A stretch of DNA of 64,000 bases from Kribbella sandramycini (lineage in GTDB: Bacteria; Actinomycetota; Actinomycetes; Propionibacteriales; Kribbellaceae): NCBI RefSeq assembly GCF_013131805.1, contig NZ_JABJRC010000001.1, positions 1,178,001 through 1,242,000 on the forward strand, given 5' to 3'. The position numbers were made by a program, and so were the translations under genes. The stretch's first letter is position 1, and each line of letters opens with the position of its first letter. Shown here piece after piece: positions 25,406-34,398 of this stretch. The notes under the pieces are model-generated. The model ran no database searches, had not been told where the DNA came from, and saw only the letters and a list, made by a program, of their open reading frames with translations.

Positions 25406-26826
25406 GGGCTCCGGCAGCTCCGGCCCAGCACCGCCGTCCGTACGCCGTCATCCTGATCGCGCTGGTGATCGCCGAGGCGACCGGCGCGTTCGAAGCGAGC
25501 ATGCTCACGGTCGCCGTCCCGCACCTCGTCCAGGAGTTCGGTGTCTCCACGGTGGACGTCGGCTGGGCGATCACCGGCTTCTTCCTGGTCGCCGGCGCCT
25601 CGGCCGCGGTCGGCGGGCGGCTCGGCGACCTCTTCGGCCGCCGGCGCGTCCTGATCATCGTTCTCCTGCTTTCGGTCGTCGGCTCGTTGATCAGCGCGCT
25701 CATCGGCACCTTTCCCTCGATCATCGTCGGCCGCTCGATCCAGGGCGTCTCCGGCGCGGTCCTTCCGTTGCTGATGGGCCTGGTCCGCGAGTCGGTCGAC
25801 CGCAAGCGCGTGCCGATCACGATCGCGATCGTGGCCGGCACCGTCTCGATCGCGAGCGCGATCGGCTTCTTCACCGCCGGTATCCTCGTCGACACCATCG
25901 GCTGGCGCTCGATCTTCCTCGTGGCCGCAGGGCTCGCCGTGGCCGCCGCCGCGATCACCGCGCTCACACTGCCACCGTCACCCCGGCAGTTCGCCCCCGG
26001 TGATCGGATCGATGTGATCGGCGGCCTCACATTCGTCCCCGCGCTCGCGATTCTCCTGTACGGCGTGAGCTCGTCGGCCGAACACGGCTGGGCGAGCCCG
26101 GTCGTGTGGATCTCCATCTACGCAGGTATCGCACTCGGCACCATCTGGGCCTGGTGGGAGCTGCAGCACCCCTCACCGCTGATCAACCTACGACTGCTGA
26201 CATCGCGCAAACTCACGCTGACACTGGCGATGATCGCGTGCTACTCGCTCGGCCCGTTCGGCGGGTTCGCACTGATTCAGCCCGTCCTGCTCCAGTACCC
26301 GCGAAGCGCTCCGGTCGGCCTCGGACTCTCCGCGACGGCCGCCGGCATTCTGTTCCTCGGGCTGGCGATGTTCGGCTACGCGGCCTCACCGTTCGCCGGA
26401 ATGCTGGCGGGACGCCGCGGTGCGCGAGCAGCCGCCGTCGGCGGGCTGCTGCCCACCGCCCTACTCACTCCGCTGCTGTTCCTGTTTCGCGACTCACTGG
26501 GCCTCACGATCCTCATCATGCTGTTGATGAGCATCGCCGCCACCTTCATCTTCACCGCGATCCCGAACCTGATCACGGAGGTCGTGCCGATCGGGAACGC
26601 GAGCGAGGGCGTCGGCTTCTACGTCGTCGTCCGGAGCATCTTCCAGTCGGTCAGCACCTCACTGGTGGCACTCCTACTCTCGTCGTCGGTCGCCCCGGGC
26701 ACGCAGTTCCCGACCGCCGGCGCCTTCGGGTTCGCGATGGCCCTGATGACCGCCGGCTCCCTGGGCGCCCTGGCGTACGCGCTCCTCATCCGCTCAGGCA
26801 CTCGATCGGAGCAGGTTTCTGGTTGA
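25402..26826 (+). CDS. MFS transporter, DHA2-like drug efflux type
   Basis: A 474-residue protein with about 14 hydrophobic segments. Motif A is GGRLGDLFGRRRVLI near residue 70 and motif C-type text appears at SIASAIGFFTAGILVDTIGWR near residue 155, placing it among 14-helix proton-driven multidrug exporters. GTG start overlaps the SDR stop. The pump probably exports the SDR's substrate or product. The last bases of the gene (stop at 26824-26826) lie inside operator pair 4 of the next gene. Confidence 0.87.
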   Translation: MRAPAAPAQHRRPYAVILIALVIAEATGAFEASMLTVAVPHLVQEFGVSTVDVGWAITGFFLVAGASAAVGGRLGDLFGRRRVLIIVLLLSVVGSLISALIGTFPSIIVGRSIQGVSGAVLPLLMGLVRESVDRKRVPITIAIVAGTVSIASAIGFFTAGILVDTIGWRSIFLVAAGLAVAAAAITALTLPPSPRQFAPGDRIDVIGGLTFVPALAILLYGVSSSAEHGWASPVVWISIYAGIALGTIWAWWELQHPSPLINLRLLTSRKLTLTLAMIACYSLGPFGGFALIQPVLLQYPRSAPVGLGLSATAAGILFLGLAMFGYAASPFAGMLAGRRGARAAAVGGLLPTALLTPLLFLFRDSLGLTILIMLLMSIAATFIFTAIPNLITEVVPIGNASEGVGFYVVVRSIFQSVSTSLVALLLSSSVAPGTQFPTAGAFGFAMALMTAGSLGALAYALLIRSGTRSEQVSG

Positions 26827-26872
26827 ACTTTCACCAGGACGTGTTACCTTCGACATAGGTGGTGAAATTTCA
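26824..26872. promoter_or_regulatory. paired TGAAATTTCA operator, pair 4
   Basis: TGAACTTTCA (26824-26833, one mismatch) and TGAAATTTCA (26863-26872), centres 39 bp apart. TTGAAC (26823-26828) plus TACCTT (26845-26850) form a promoter with a 16-bp spacer. The left copy contains the stop codon of the MFS gene. Confidence 0.8.
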
Positions 26873-26890
26873 ACTAAATCGGAGAGGGTC

Positions 26891-27709
26891 ATGAACCGTT
26901 TACAGGGCAAGGTCGCAATCGTCACCGGCGCAGCCGGCGGTCTCGGACTGGCCGGCGTGCGCGCCATGGCGAGCGAAGGCGCACAAGTGGTGATGATGGA
27001 CCTGTCGCCGGCCACCTTCGATCGCGCCAAGGAGCTCGTCGCCGAAGGTTTCGAGGTGACAGCGATCGTGGGCGACGTCAGTGCGGAGGCCGACATCGCC
27101 GCTACTGTCGCGCTCGCCAAGAATACCTACGGCCGGCTCGACATCCTGTGGAGCAACGCAGGGTTGGTCAGCCCGGAGTGGTACGGCCAGGACACCGACG
27201 CCGTCGGCATCACGCTCGACTATCTGATGCAGACCCTGAAAGTGAACACCGGCAGCGTCCTCCTCGGCGCCAAGCACGCCATCCCGGTCATGGCCGAGAC
27301 CGGTGGCGGATCGATCATCAACACCTCGTCACTTGCCGCCGCCGGCGGCGACCTGACCGGCATCGCCTACGGCACCAGCAAGGCAGCGATCAACCACCTC
27401 ACGCGCTCGGTGGCCACGGCGTTCGGCCACCTCGGCATCCGCAGCAATGCGATCGCGCCGGGACTGATCCCGCCACCCGCGGCGGCCGGTCCGCACAAAC
27501 TGGAGGACAGCATGCCCACACAGGTCATCCTCGACTCCCAAATGATCCCCACCCCGGGTGAACGCGAGGACGTCGCGAACACCGTCGTGTTCCTGGCTTC
27601 GGACGAGTCGAAGTTCATCACCGGACAGGTGCTGTACGTCGACGGCGGCAGCACCGGCCACCTGGCCACCCTGTCCGACCGCCGCCACGCGCCGGCCGCG
27701 ACTACGTAG
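26891..27709 (+). CDS. SDR family oxidoreductase (trio member 2)
   Basis: A 272-residue SDR closely related to the one at 27868; both begin MNRLQ-KVAIVTGAAG. It has TGAAGGLGLAGVRAM, VVMMDLSP (Asp after strand 2, favouring NAD), LWSNAGLV in place of NNAG, INTSSLAAAGGD, YGTSKAAI and SNAIAPGLIPPP. Its own operator pair lies upstream and a strong hairpin downstream, so it is probably a single-gene unit. Substrate unknown. Confidence 0.88.
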   Translation: MNRLQGKVAIVTGAAGGLGLAGVRAMASEGAQVVMMDLSPATFDRAKELVAEGFEVTAIVGDVSAEADIAATVALAKNTYGRLDILWSNAGLVSPEWYGQDTDAVGITLDYLMQTLKVNTGSVLLGAKHAIPVMAETGGGSIINTSSLAAAGGDLTGIAYGTSKAAINHLTRSVATAFGHLGIRSNAIAPGLIPPPAAAGPHKLEDSMPTQVILDSQMIPTPGEREDVANTVVFLASDESKFITGQVLYVDGGSTGHLATLSDRRHAPAATT

Positions 27710-27720
27710 CCGAACGATCC

Positions 27721-27767
27721 ACAGAGAAGGGCGGCTTCCCGAACCCGGGAAGGCCGCCCTCCTCTGT
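27721..27767 (+). terminator. long GC-rich hairpin terminator
   Basis: ACAGAG (27721-27726) pairs with CTCTGT (27762-27767) outside an inner stem AGGGCGGC-TTCCCG against CGGGAAGGCCGCCCT with one bulged C. It ends the single-gene SDR unit just before operator pair 5. Confidence 0.82.
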
Positions 27768-27799
27768 TGTGGGCTCGCTCACCACCTGAACATAGTTAT

Positions 27800-27847
27800 T
27801 GAAATTTCAGCACAGATCACTAGGATGGGAGTATCGCTGAAATTTCA
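27800..27847. promoter_or_regulatory. paired TGAAATTTCA operator, pair 5
   Basis: Perfect palindromes at 27800-27809 and 27838-27847, centres 38 bp apart. TTGAAA (27799-27804) and TAGGAT (27821-27826) form a clear promoter with a 16-bp spacer. The inward flanks read CAGC and GCTG, so the whole pair is itself symmetric. Confidence 0.85.
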
Positions 27848-27867
27848 ACAGAACCGTGGAGGACGAG

Positions 27868-28683
27868 ATGAACCGTCTGCAGAACAAGGTAGCGATCGTC
27901 ACCGGCGCGGCCGGCCTCCTGGGGCTGGCCGGCGTGCGCGCCATGGCCCGTGAGGGCGCCCAGGTCGTCATGATGGACCTCTCCCCCACGGTGCACGAAC
28001 GCGCGCAAGAGCTCACCGGCTCCGGGTACGACGTCTCGGCGTACGTCGGCGACGTCAGCTCCGAGAAGGACATGTCCGGCGTGGTCGAGCACGCCAAGAA
28101 GACCTACGGCCGTCTGGACATCATCTGGAACAACGCCGGCATCATGGGCGCCGGCTGGCTCGAGCAGGACACCGACGTGGTGAACACGACCCAGCAGCAC
28201 CTGCTGCGCACCCTCGAGGTGAACGTCAGCAGTGTGTTCCTCGGCAGCAAGTTCGCGATTCCGGTGATGCTCGAGGGCGGCGGCGGTTCGATCATCAACA
28301 CCTCGTCCATCCAGGGTGCGAACGGCGACACCGCACTGATCTCGTACGGAACCAGCAAGGCCGCGATCGACTACGTCACGAAGGCCGTCGCCACCGCCTA
28401 CGGCCACCTCGGCATCCGCAGCAACGCGGTCGCCCCCGGGCTGATCCCGCCGCCGGTGGACCCCACCGGCCCCGAGTGGGCCTCCGGCGTCGCTCCCCAG
28501 GACCTGCTGCGCGACTCCCAGCTGCTCGACAGCCAGGGCCGGCCGGAGGACATCGCGAACATCGTCGTCTTCCTCGCCTCCGACGAGGCCAAGTTCATCA
28601 CCGGCGAGCTGATCCGGGTCGACGGCGGCCTCACCGCCCACCTTCCGACGCTGTCCGACCGCCGCAAACTGGCCAAGGCCTGA
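27868..28683 (+). CDS. SDR family oxidoreductase (trio member 3)
   Basis: A 271-residue SDR. Features are TGAAGLLGLAGVRAM, VVMMDLSP, IWNNAGIMG near residue 88, INTSSIQGANGD and YGTSKAAIDYV. The C-terminus HLPTLSDRRKL matches trio members 1 and 2. I chose the ATG at 27868, with GTGGAGGA just before it; an in-frame GTG at 27856 is inside that ribosome site. It heads a run of four same-strand genes to 31251, probably one transcript. Confidence 0.88.
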   Translation: MNRLQNKVAIVTGAAGLLGLAGVRAMAREGAQVVMMDLSPTVHERAQELTGSGYDVSAYVGDVSSEKDMSGVVEHAKKTYGRLDIIWNNAGIMGAGWLEQDTDVVNTTQQHLLRTLEVNVSSVFLGSKFAIPVMLEGGGGSIINTSSIQGANGDTALISYGTSKAAIDYVTKAVATAYGHLGIRSNAVAPGLIPPPVDPTGPEWASGVAPQDLLRDSQLLDSQGRPEDIANIVVFLASDEAKFITGELIRVDGGLTAHLPTLSDRRKLAKA

Positions 28684-28710
28684 GCGCCCTACTTCCTGAG
28701 GAGCAGTCCC

Positions 28711-28911
28711 ATGCGAGGCGCAGTGAAGAGCACGACCGGACTCGTCATGATGGCGACCATCACCGCGATGATCCCCGTCACGATCGCGACCCTCCCGGCC
28801 GCCGGCCTGGCCCAGAAAGCCGTGGAGAACCACCGCGAACGGCCGGCCGAAGCCATCGGCTCCCGGCTGGAGACGCTGTACGAGTGGCCGGGCAGGATCT
28901 GGACGCCGTGA
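28711..28911 (+). CDS. small hydrophobic N-terminal protein, hypothetical
   Basis: A 66-residue product with one hydrophobic stretch (GLVMMATITAMIPVTIATLPA) near the N-terminus and a polar tail. GAGGAG stands 8-9 bp before the ATG. It could be a membrane-anchored small protein or a signal-like leader. It lies between the SDR and GNAT genes, with a possible GTGA overlap to a GTG start of the GNAT gene. Coding status rests on position and ribosome site only. Confidence 0.45.
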   Translation: MRGAVKSTTGLVMMATITAMIPVTIATLPAAGLAQKAVENHRERPAEAIGSRLETLYEWPGRIWTP

Positions 28912-28946
28912 CCGAGACACTCACCGCACGGACAGGGAGCAGGATC

Positions 28947-29768
28947 ATGATCGATCCGGACGTCGCTCTCCTCGAGACGATCGAGGCGGAAACGGCCTGG
29001 GACTTCCAGGTCTACACACCCTCGGACGCCGTTCTCCGGTACGGGATGACCTGGGCGCGGATCGGCGGCGGCGTCGCGCTGGCCGTCCGCGACGACACGA
29101 CGGGTCGCGGTAGCCGCGCGCTCGGCTTCGGCGCCACCGAGCCGGTCACCGGCGAGCTGGTGGACTCGCTCATCGACTTCTACCGGGCCAACGGCAACAG
29201 CCGAGCCACCCTGCAGTTCGCCCCTTCGGCGCTCCCACCCGATTGGGACAAGATCCGCGCTCGGCATGGCCTGACGGCCGGCGCGACACACCTGAAACTG
29301 TCCCGGAGCGCGGGCCCGGTCACTCCCGCGACAACAGGCCTGCGGATCGCCGAGGTCGAGGTCGAACGCGCCGAGCTCTGGGCATCGGTCATGGTCCGCG
29401 GTTTCAGTATGCCCGCGGAGCAATTGGTTCCCTCCGTGCAGAATGTTGCCGCCCGCCCCGGCTGGACGATGTTCGCCGCCTTCGAGGGCGACCGAATGGT
29501 CGCCGCCGCGGGCCTGCTGATCAGAGGCGGGATCGCCGAGATGACCGGCGCCTCGACGCTGCCGGGCTACCGGCGCCAGGGCGCGCAGTCCGCGCTCCTG
29601 GCCGCTCGCATCCAGAAGGCGGCAGCCGGCGGCGCGTCACTGCTCAGCGCCGAGACGACGAAGACCGAGGAAGGAAGCCGGAGCATCTCACTGAACAACC
29701 TGCTCCGGGCCGGCTTCGAGATCCGCTACGAACGCCTCGACTGGAACTGGCGCTCGCAACCCAGCTGA
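28947..29768 (+). CDS. GNAT family N-acetyltransferase, paralog of the 6388 gene
   Basis: A 273-residue protein with motif A at AEMTGASTLPGYRRQGAQSALLAARI and a C-terminal SLNNLLRAGFEIRYERLDWNW. It shares long identical stretches with the GNAT at 6388, and both sit by TGAAATTTCA operators. ATG 28947 follows AGGGAGCAGG; an in-frame GTG at 28908 that overlaps the previous stop is possible. The acceptor substrate is unknown; acetylation of a drug-like amine would fit the efflux neighbours. Confidence 0.8.
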   Translation: MIDPDVALLETIEAETAWDFQVYTPSDAVLRYGMTWARIGGGVALAVRDDTTGRGSRALGFGATEPVTGELVDSLIDFYRANGNSRATLQFAPSALPPDWDKIRARHGLTAGATHLKLSRSAGPVTPATTGLRIAEVEVERAELWASVMVRGFSMPAEQLVPSVQNVAARPGWTMFAAFEGDRMVAAAGLLIRGGIAEMTGASTLPGYRRQGAQSALLAARIQKAAAGGASLLSAETTKTEEGSRSISLNNLLRAGFEIRYERLDWNWRSQPS

Positions 29769-29814
29769 GACACCCGCACTTGCACCCCGAGCCATCACCG
29801 ACCGGAGGCCGTTC

Positions 29815-31251
29815 ATGTCCCGCGCACTCGTCGAGCCGGCTCAGGCTACGGCGCCACTCAAGTCCGGCGCCGTCGTGGCGATTCTCGCGTTCGGCGGGAT
29901 CGTGGTCTCCTTCATGCAGAGCCTGGTCACCCCGCTGATCCCGGTCCTACCGCAGCTCTTCGACGCGAAGCCGTCGGCGACCGCCTGGATGATCACCGCC
30001 ACCCTGCTCGCCGCGGCGGTCGTCGTACCGGCGGCCGGCCGGCTCGGGGACATGTACGGCAAGCGCCGGATGCTCCTGCTCAGCCTCGCCGTCCTGGTCG
30101 CCGGGTCCGTTCTGGCCGCCCTGAGCAGCTCGCTCGAGCTCGTACTGGTCGGCCGGGCGATGCAGGGCCTCGCGTCGGGTGTCATCCCGCTCGGAATCGC
30201 GATCATGCGCGACGTCCTCCCGGCCGACAAGGTCGGTTCCGCGACCGCGCAGATGAGCGCCTCACTCGCCGCCGGCGGCGCGATCGGCGTACCGATCGCG
30301 GCCTTCATCGCGGACAACGCCGACTGGCCCGTCCTGTTCTGGACCGCAGCCGGCCTCGGGGCCGTCACGCTCACCCTGACCCTGTGCTTCGTCCCCGAGT
30401 CCGACCTCCGCACCGGCGGCCGGTTCGATCTCGGCGGCGCGATCGCGCTGTCGGCCGGCGTCAGCGCGCTATTGCTGGCCATCTCGCTCGGTAGCGACTG
30501 GGGCTGGACCTCGGCCCGCACCCTGCTCCTGCTCGCGGCCGGCTTCGTCCTGCTGATCGGCTGGGGCTGGTACGAGCGCAAGGTCGACGAGCCGCTGGTC
30601 GACCTGCGCACGCTGGCCCGACCGCCGGTCCTGCTCACCAACATCGCGTCGCTCGTCTTCGGCTTCTCGATCCTCGGCATGGGCGTCGGCATGCCGACCC
30701 TGCTGCAGTTGCCGGAGGCCACCGGTTACGGCCTCGGCCAGTCGATGCTGATGGCCGGCCTGATCATCGGCCCGACCGGCCTGGCGCTGATGGCGGCCGC
30801 TCCGCTGTCTGCGGTGCTGTCCAAGGCCAAGGGACCGAAGGTCACGCTCATGCTCGGCTCGGCCGTCGTTGCCGTCGGCTACCTTCTCTCGCTGGTGATG
30901 ATCTCCACCGTCTGGCAGGTGATCGTGATCTCCGTCGTCGTCGGCGCCGGGATCGGACTCGCGTACGGCGCCCTGCCGGCCCTGCTCAACAGTTCGGTCC
31001 CGGTCTCCGAGACCGCGGCGGCGAACGGCCTGAACGCCTTGATGCGCTCGGCCGGGACGGCGATCTCCGGCGCGGTGACCGGGGTGGTACTGGCCCAGTG
31101 GACCACCGACTTCAACGGCACGCCACTGTCGTCCGAGCGTGGATTCCAGCTCGTCTTCGCGATCGGCGCCGCCGCCGCACTGACCTCCCTCGTCGTCGCG
31201 TACTTCATCCCGGCATCCCGCAACGAGAGCCGACCCCTCGCCGGGGGCTAG
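29815..31251 (+). CDS. MFS transporter, DHA2-like efflux type
   Basis: A 478-residue protein with about 14 membrane segments. It has AGRLGDMYGKRRMLLL (motif A) near residue 75, VVGRAMQGLASGVIPLG near residue 115 and GGAIGVPIAAFIADNADW. It belongs with multidrug exporters. It ends 4 bp inside the convergent MarR gene's 3' end (overlap 31248-31251), so pump and regulator are tail to tail. It probably belongs to the SDR-GNAT transcript. Confidence 0.87.
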   Translation: MSRALVEPAQATAPLKSGAVVAILAFGGIVVSFMQSLVTPLIPVLPQLFDAKPSATAWMITATLLAAAVVVPAAGRLGDMYGKRRMLLLSLAVLVAGSVLAALSSSLELVLVGRAMQGLASGVIPLGIAIMRDVLPADKVGSATAQMSASLAAGGAIGVPIAAFIADNADWPVLFWTAAGLGAVTLTLTLCFVPESDLRTGGRFDLGGAIALSAGVSALLLAISLGSDWGWTSARTLLLLAAGFVLLIGWGWYERKVDEPLVDLRTLARPPVLLTNIASLVFGFSILGMGVGMPTLLQLPEATGYGLGQSMLMAGLIIGPTGLALMAAAPLSAVLSKAKGPKVTLMLGSAVVAVGYLLSLVMISTVWQVIVISVVVGAGIGLAYGALPALLNSSVPVSETAAANGLNALMRSAGTAISGAVTGVVLAQWTTDFNGTPLSSERGFQLVFAIGAAAALTSLVVAYFIPASRNESRPLAGG

Positions 31252-31739
31252 TCCATCGGCCAGCCCATCCGCCGCAATGCCGCCTCGTCGGCGATGCCGG
31301 TGACCAGCACCTCACCGATCTCGCGCAACTGCTTCTGCTGCTCCGCGCTCAGCCGGTCGAACATCAGCTCCCGGACCCGTTCGACATGCAGCTTCGCGGC
31401 ACGCCGGACCTCTTTCATCCCCTCGGGCGTGAGCACGGCCAGCTGCCCCCTGGCATCGGTCGAGGACTCCTGGCGCCGCACCCAACCGTCTCGCGCCAAC
31501 CGGTCGATCGTATGGCTCAGCCGGCTCCGGTCGAACACGCACGCCACGGCGAGATCTGCCATCCGCATCGACTTACCCGGCGCCTCGGACAGCCTGGACA
31601 GCACGTCGTAGTAGGCGAACGACAGCCCCGACTCCTTCTTCAGGTCGCGCTCGACCTGATCCATCAGCAACTTGCTGGCCAGCAGGAAGCTGCGCCACGT
31701 CGCCTGCTCGTCATCGTCCAGCCATCGGGCCTGCGCCAT
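31248..31739 (-). CDS. MarR family transcriptional regulator (MarR-1)
   Basis: A 163-residue winged helix-turn-helix repressor: TWRSFLLASKLLMDQVERDL (dimerisation helix), SFAYYDVLSRLSEAPGKSMRMADLA, then FDRSRLSHTIDRLARDGWVRR, the recognition helix and wing. Cys67 lies just before the recognition helix. It aligns along most of its length with the MarR at 55899, including the same FDRSRLSH recognition helix. GGGAGGG precedes ATG 31739. A single TGAAAATTCA lies 17 bp upstream, suggesting autorepression. Confidence 0.9.
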   Translation of the reverse strand: MAQARWLDDDEQATWRSFLLASKLLMDQVERDLKKESGLSFAYYDVLSRLSEAPGKSMRMADLAVACVFDRSRLSHTIDRLARDGWVRRQESSTDARGQLAVLTPEGMKEVRRAAKLHVERVRELMFDRLSAEQQKQLREIGEVLVTGIADEAALRRMGWPMD

Positions 31740-31755
31740 ACCACCCTCCCGAACT

Positions 31756-31765
31756 TGAAAATTCA
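31756..31765. promoter_or_regulatory. single TGAAAATTCA operator at MarR-1 gene
   Basis: One 10-bp element of the TGAAATTTCA family lies 17 bp before the MarR-1 start codon, where bound repressor would block initiation. No second copy is seen within 45 bp, unlike the other sites. Confidence 0.6.
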
Positions 31766-31849
31766 TCAGCAACAACAGCTTAGCCGGTCACTGGTCCGCA
31801 CCCCACACACCGCGCCCGGCGAGCAGCGACCCGAGCAACGACGATATGT

Positions 31850-31892
31850 TGAAATTTCAGCGCATCCTTCGTAAAGTAGTGCTGAATTTTCA
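31850..31892. promoter_or_regulatory. paired TGAAATTTCA operator, pair 6
   Basis: TGAAATTTCA (31850-31859) and TGAATTTTCA (31883-31892), centres 33 bp apart. TTGAAA (31849-31854) and TAAAGT (31872-31877) have a 17-bp spacer and drive the WrbA-like gene. Confidence 0.83.
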
Positions 31893-31914
31893 ATTACAGC
31901 GAAAGGCTCTGGTC

Positions 31915-32538
31915 ATGTCCGAGGCAGTCAACCTGGCGATCATCTACTACTCGTCCACGGGTACCGGTACGGCGATCGCCCAGGAGCTCTCCGACGCCGC
32001 CGAGAAGGCCGGCGCGAACACCCGAATCCGCAAGGCTGCCGAGCTGGCTCCGCAGGCCGCCATCGACTCCAACCCGACCTGGGCCGCGCACCACGCGTCG
32101 ACGTCCCACATCGCCGCGCCGACCCAGGACGACCTGCGCTGGGCCGACGCCGTGATCTGGGGCTCGCCCACCCGCTTCGGCAACATCGCCGCGCAGCTCA
32201 AGCAGTTCCTCGACACGCTGTCGCCGCTGTGGCAGGCCGGCGAGCTGGCCGACAAGGTCTACAGCGCGTACACCTCGACCGGCACCCGCCACGGCGGGCA
32301 CGAGTCGACACTGCTCGCGCTCTACAACACGATGTACCACTTCGGCGGCGTCATCGCCCCTCCGGGCTACACCGACCCGGTCAAGTTCGTCGACGGCAAC
32401 CCGTACGGCACCTCGCACCACGCGATCTTCGGCCCCGGGCTCGGCTCGATCGACGACGACACCCGCAACGCCGCCCGCCACCAGGCCGAGCGCGTCGTGA
32501 AGATCGCCGGCGAGCTCAAGCGGGGCCGCGGCCTCTGA
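31915..32538 (+). CDS. wrbA: WrbA-type NAD(P)H:quinone oxidoreductase/flavodoxin-like protein
   Basis: A 207-residue flavodoxin-fold protein. YYSSTGTGTAIAQEL at residues 10-24 forms the FMN phosphate loop, WGSPTRFGNIAAQLKQFLD near residue 80 and AYTSTGTRHGGHESTLLALYNTMYHFGGVI near residue 115 are WrbA hallmarks. WrbA reduces quinones by two electrons and so avoids semiquinones. It is divergent from MarR-1 with an operator pair between them, the classical layout for a regulator and its detoxification target. Confidence 0.9.
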   Translation: MSEAVNLAIIYYSSTGTGTAIAQELSDAAEKAGANTRIRKAAELAPQAAIDSNPTWAAHHASTSHIAAPTQDDLRWADAVIWGSPTRFGNIAAQLKQFLDTLSPLWQAGELADKVYSAYTSTGTRHGGHESTLLALYNTMYHFGGVIAPPGYTDPVKFVDGNPYGTSHHAIFGPGLGSIDDDTRNAARHQAERVVKIAGELKRGRGL

Positions 32539-32559
32539 ACCGCGCCGTCAGCGGCACCA

Positions 32560-32595
32560 CCGTCGGGCGGCTTCTGCGAAGAGGCCGCCCGGCGG
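32560..32595. terminator. bidirectional hairpin between convergent genes
   Basis: CCGTCGGGCGGC (32560-32571) pairs with GCCGCCCGGCGG (32584-32595) with one mismatch, and the stem extends inward. It separates the convergent WrbA-like and monooxygenase genes. Confidence 0.75.
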
Positions 32596-32612
32596 CATGT
32601 CCGGGCTCTTCC

Positions 32613-34376
32613 TCAGCTACTGAGGATCGCGCGCAACGCCTGCTCGAGCTGGGCCTCCGGGTCGGGGACCAGCCGGTGCGCCCGATACCCGACGTGATTG
32701 TCCGGCCGGACCAGGACGGCGCCGTCCGGGCTGATCCCACTGCCGCGACCCCAGGCGCCCGTCGGGTCGCCGTACGGCAGGCCGTCGCCGATCCGCGCGG
32801 TCTTGATCGGTACGCCGAGCTTCTCCGCGAGCGCTTCGGCAGCGGCAACCCACTCGACACCGTCACGACCGGCGAGAAGCGCGAACCCGCCGTACCGCCC
32901 GACGAGGTCGTGCGTCGACACCCGCTCACCACCGGTGCTGAGCCAGGCATGCGGCAAGCGATGACCCGGGCGGGCCACGGGCTTGTAGTCGGTACCCATC
33001 GGATCCCGCGGCGGCGACTGCGTCCCGTCCGGCACGACTGCGGCGCTCTCGTAGCTGACTCCGAGTTCGATCTCCAGCGCCTGATACTCGGTCCGCTGCG
33101 TACGCATCACCTCGAGGCCCCGGGCGCGCAGCGTCTCCCCCATCGGAGTGTCGGCGAAGTAGGCGGCCATCGTCTCGGCGTTCTCCTCGATGGTCTGCGA
33201 CGACGACATTCCAAGCCCGACGTCGACCATCTCGTGATTCGCGTAGGTGAAGAGCGCCCAGTCCGCGTTACGAATGTCAGCGGGACGCCGCTCGTCCTCA
33301 TAGGACTGCAGTAGCCGCTCGGGATCCGCACTCCAGCCCTTCAGCACCGCGGCGAGTTTCCACGTCAGATTGTGGACGTCGTGGAACGCGGAGTTGAGCC
33401 CGAGCCCGCCGGTCGGCACATGTTTGTGCGCGGCGTCCCCGGCCAGAAACACCCGATCGAACCGGAATCGGCTCGCCACGCTTCGCTCGACGAGCCACTG
33501 GCCCCCTTTGTGTACCTTCATCACCAGGTCCGGCAGACCGAGACCTTCGCGAATCGCGGCCGGCAGATCCTCGTCCGCGATCCCCACCTCGTCACCCGGG
33601 TAGAAGGCGAACCCGACCGTGTATTCCTCGGCGCGCTTGCCCCACGCCGGGCCCATCGGCACGACCGCCGTCCACCGGAAGCGAGACCCCGGCCGCGCCA
33701 CATGGGTGATGAGCGCGTCGCCCGGCAGATAGTCCGACAGATCGACCGTGACATGGCTGGTCTTCAGCAGCGACTGCGCGCCCGGCCCTTCCATCACCGC
33801 GCCGACCTTGGGGCCGACGAACCGGCCGCCGTCGGCGCCGATCACATACTGACTGCGGACGGTGTACTCGACGTCCCGCACCAGATCGCGAACGCGCGCG
33901 GTCACTCCGGTCGCATCCTGTTCGAGCGAGATCACCTCTTGGCCGAACCGGACCCGGTCGGGCCCGCGCTCCTCGGCATGACGACGCAGGACCGGCTCCA
34001 GCCGCAGCTGCGGGAAGTTCGTCGGCGGCACCGGCGCCGCCGCGAGATACCGCTCACGAAGCGAGCCGCCGCTGTACGCGTCGAAGGTGACGATCTCTTT
34101 CTGATCGAACTCTCCGTCCCCGCCGAGGCTGGTGACATAGCGAACCTTCGTGTCCTGTGTCGGCATGCCGAGCGCCGACACCTCGTCGGCCAGACCGTGC
34201 TGGCGGAAAATCTCCATCGTCCGCGGGTTCAGGTAGTGCGCCTTCGGCATCGGCGAGGTGGAGAAGTGCCGTTCCACCATCAGGTGATCGACCCCCAGAT
34301 CCGACAAGAAGACCGATGCCGACAAACCGGCGCCGCCACCGCCGATGATCAGGACCGGGGTCTCGTAATCAACCAC
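32613..34376 (-). CDS. FAD-dependent aromatic monooxygenase, TfdB-like (copy 1)
   Basis: A 587-residue flavin hydroxylase. GGGGAGLSASVFLSD near residue 10 binds FAD, AHYLNPRTMEIFRQHGL near residue 45 is typical of TfdB/MhpA relatives, the DG motif is VIGADGGRFVG, and the GD motif is VFLAGDAAHKHVPTGGLGLN. It is a clear paralog of the gene at 40661 but is controlled differently: here a TGAAATTTCA pair lies upstream, not the TetR-type element. GGGAGGT precedes the GTG start. It hydroxylates phenol-like rings; product quinones or catechols could explain the neighbouring quinone reductase. Confidence 0.87.
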   Translation of the reverse strand: MVDYETPVLIIGGGGAGLSASVFLSDLGVDHLMVERHFSTSPMPKAHYLNPRTMEIFRQHGLADEVSALGMPTQDTKVRYVTSLGGDGEFDQKEIVTFDAYSGGSLRERYLAAAPVPPTNFPQLRLEPVLRRHAEERGPDRVRFGQEVISLEQDATGVTARVRDLVRDVEYTVRSQYVIGADGGRFVGPKVGAVMEGPGAQSLLKTSHVTVDLSDYLPGDALITHVARPGSRFRWTAVVPMGPAWGKRAEEYTVGFAFYPGDEVGIADEDLPAAIREGLGLPDLVMKVHKGGQWLVERSVASRFRFDRVFLAGDAAHKHVPTGGLGLNSAFHDVHNLTWKLAAVLKGWSADPERLLQSYEDERRPADIRNADWALFTYANHEMVDVGLGMSSSQTIEENAETMAAYFADTPMGETLRARGLEVMRTQRTEYQALEIELGVSYESAAVVPDGTQSPPRDPMGTDYKPVARPGHRLPHAWLSTGGERVSTHDLVGRYGGFALLAGRDGVEWVAAAEALAEKLGVPIKTARIGDGLPYGDPTGAWGRGSGISPDGAVLVRPDNHVGYRAHRLVPDPEAQLEQALRAILSS

Positions 34377-34398
34377 GACAGACCTCCCGAAAACTGAA

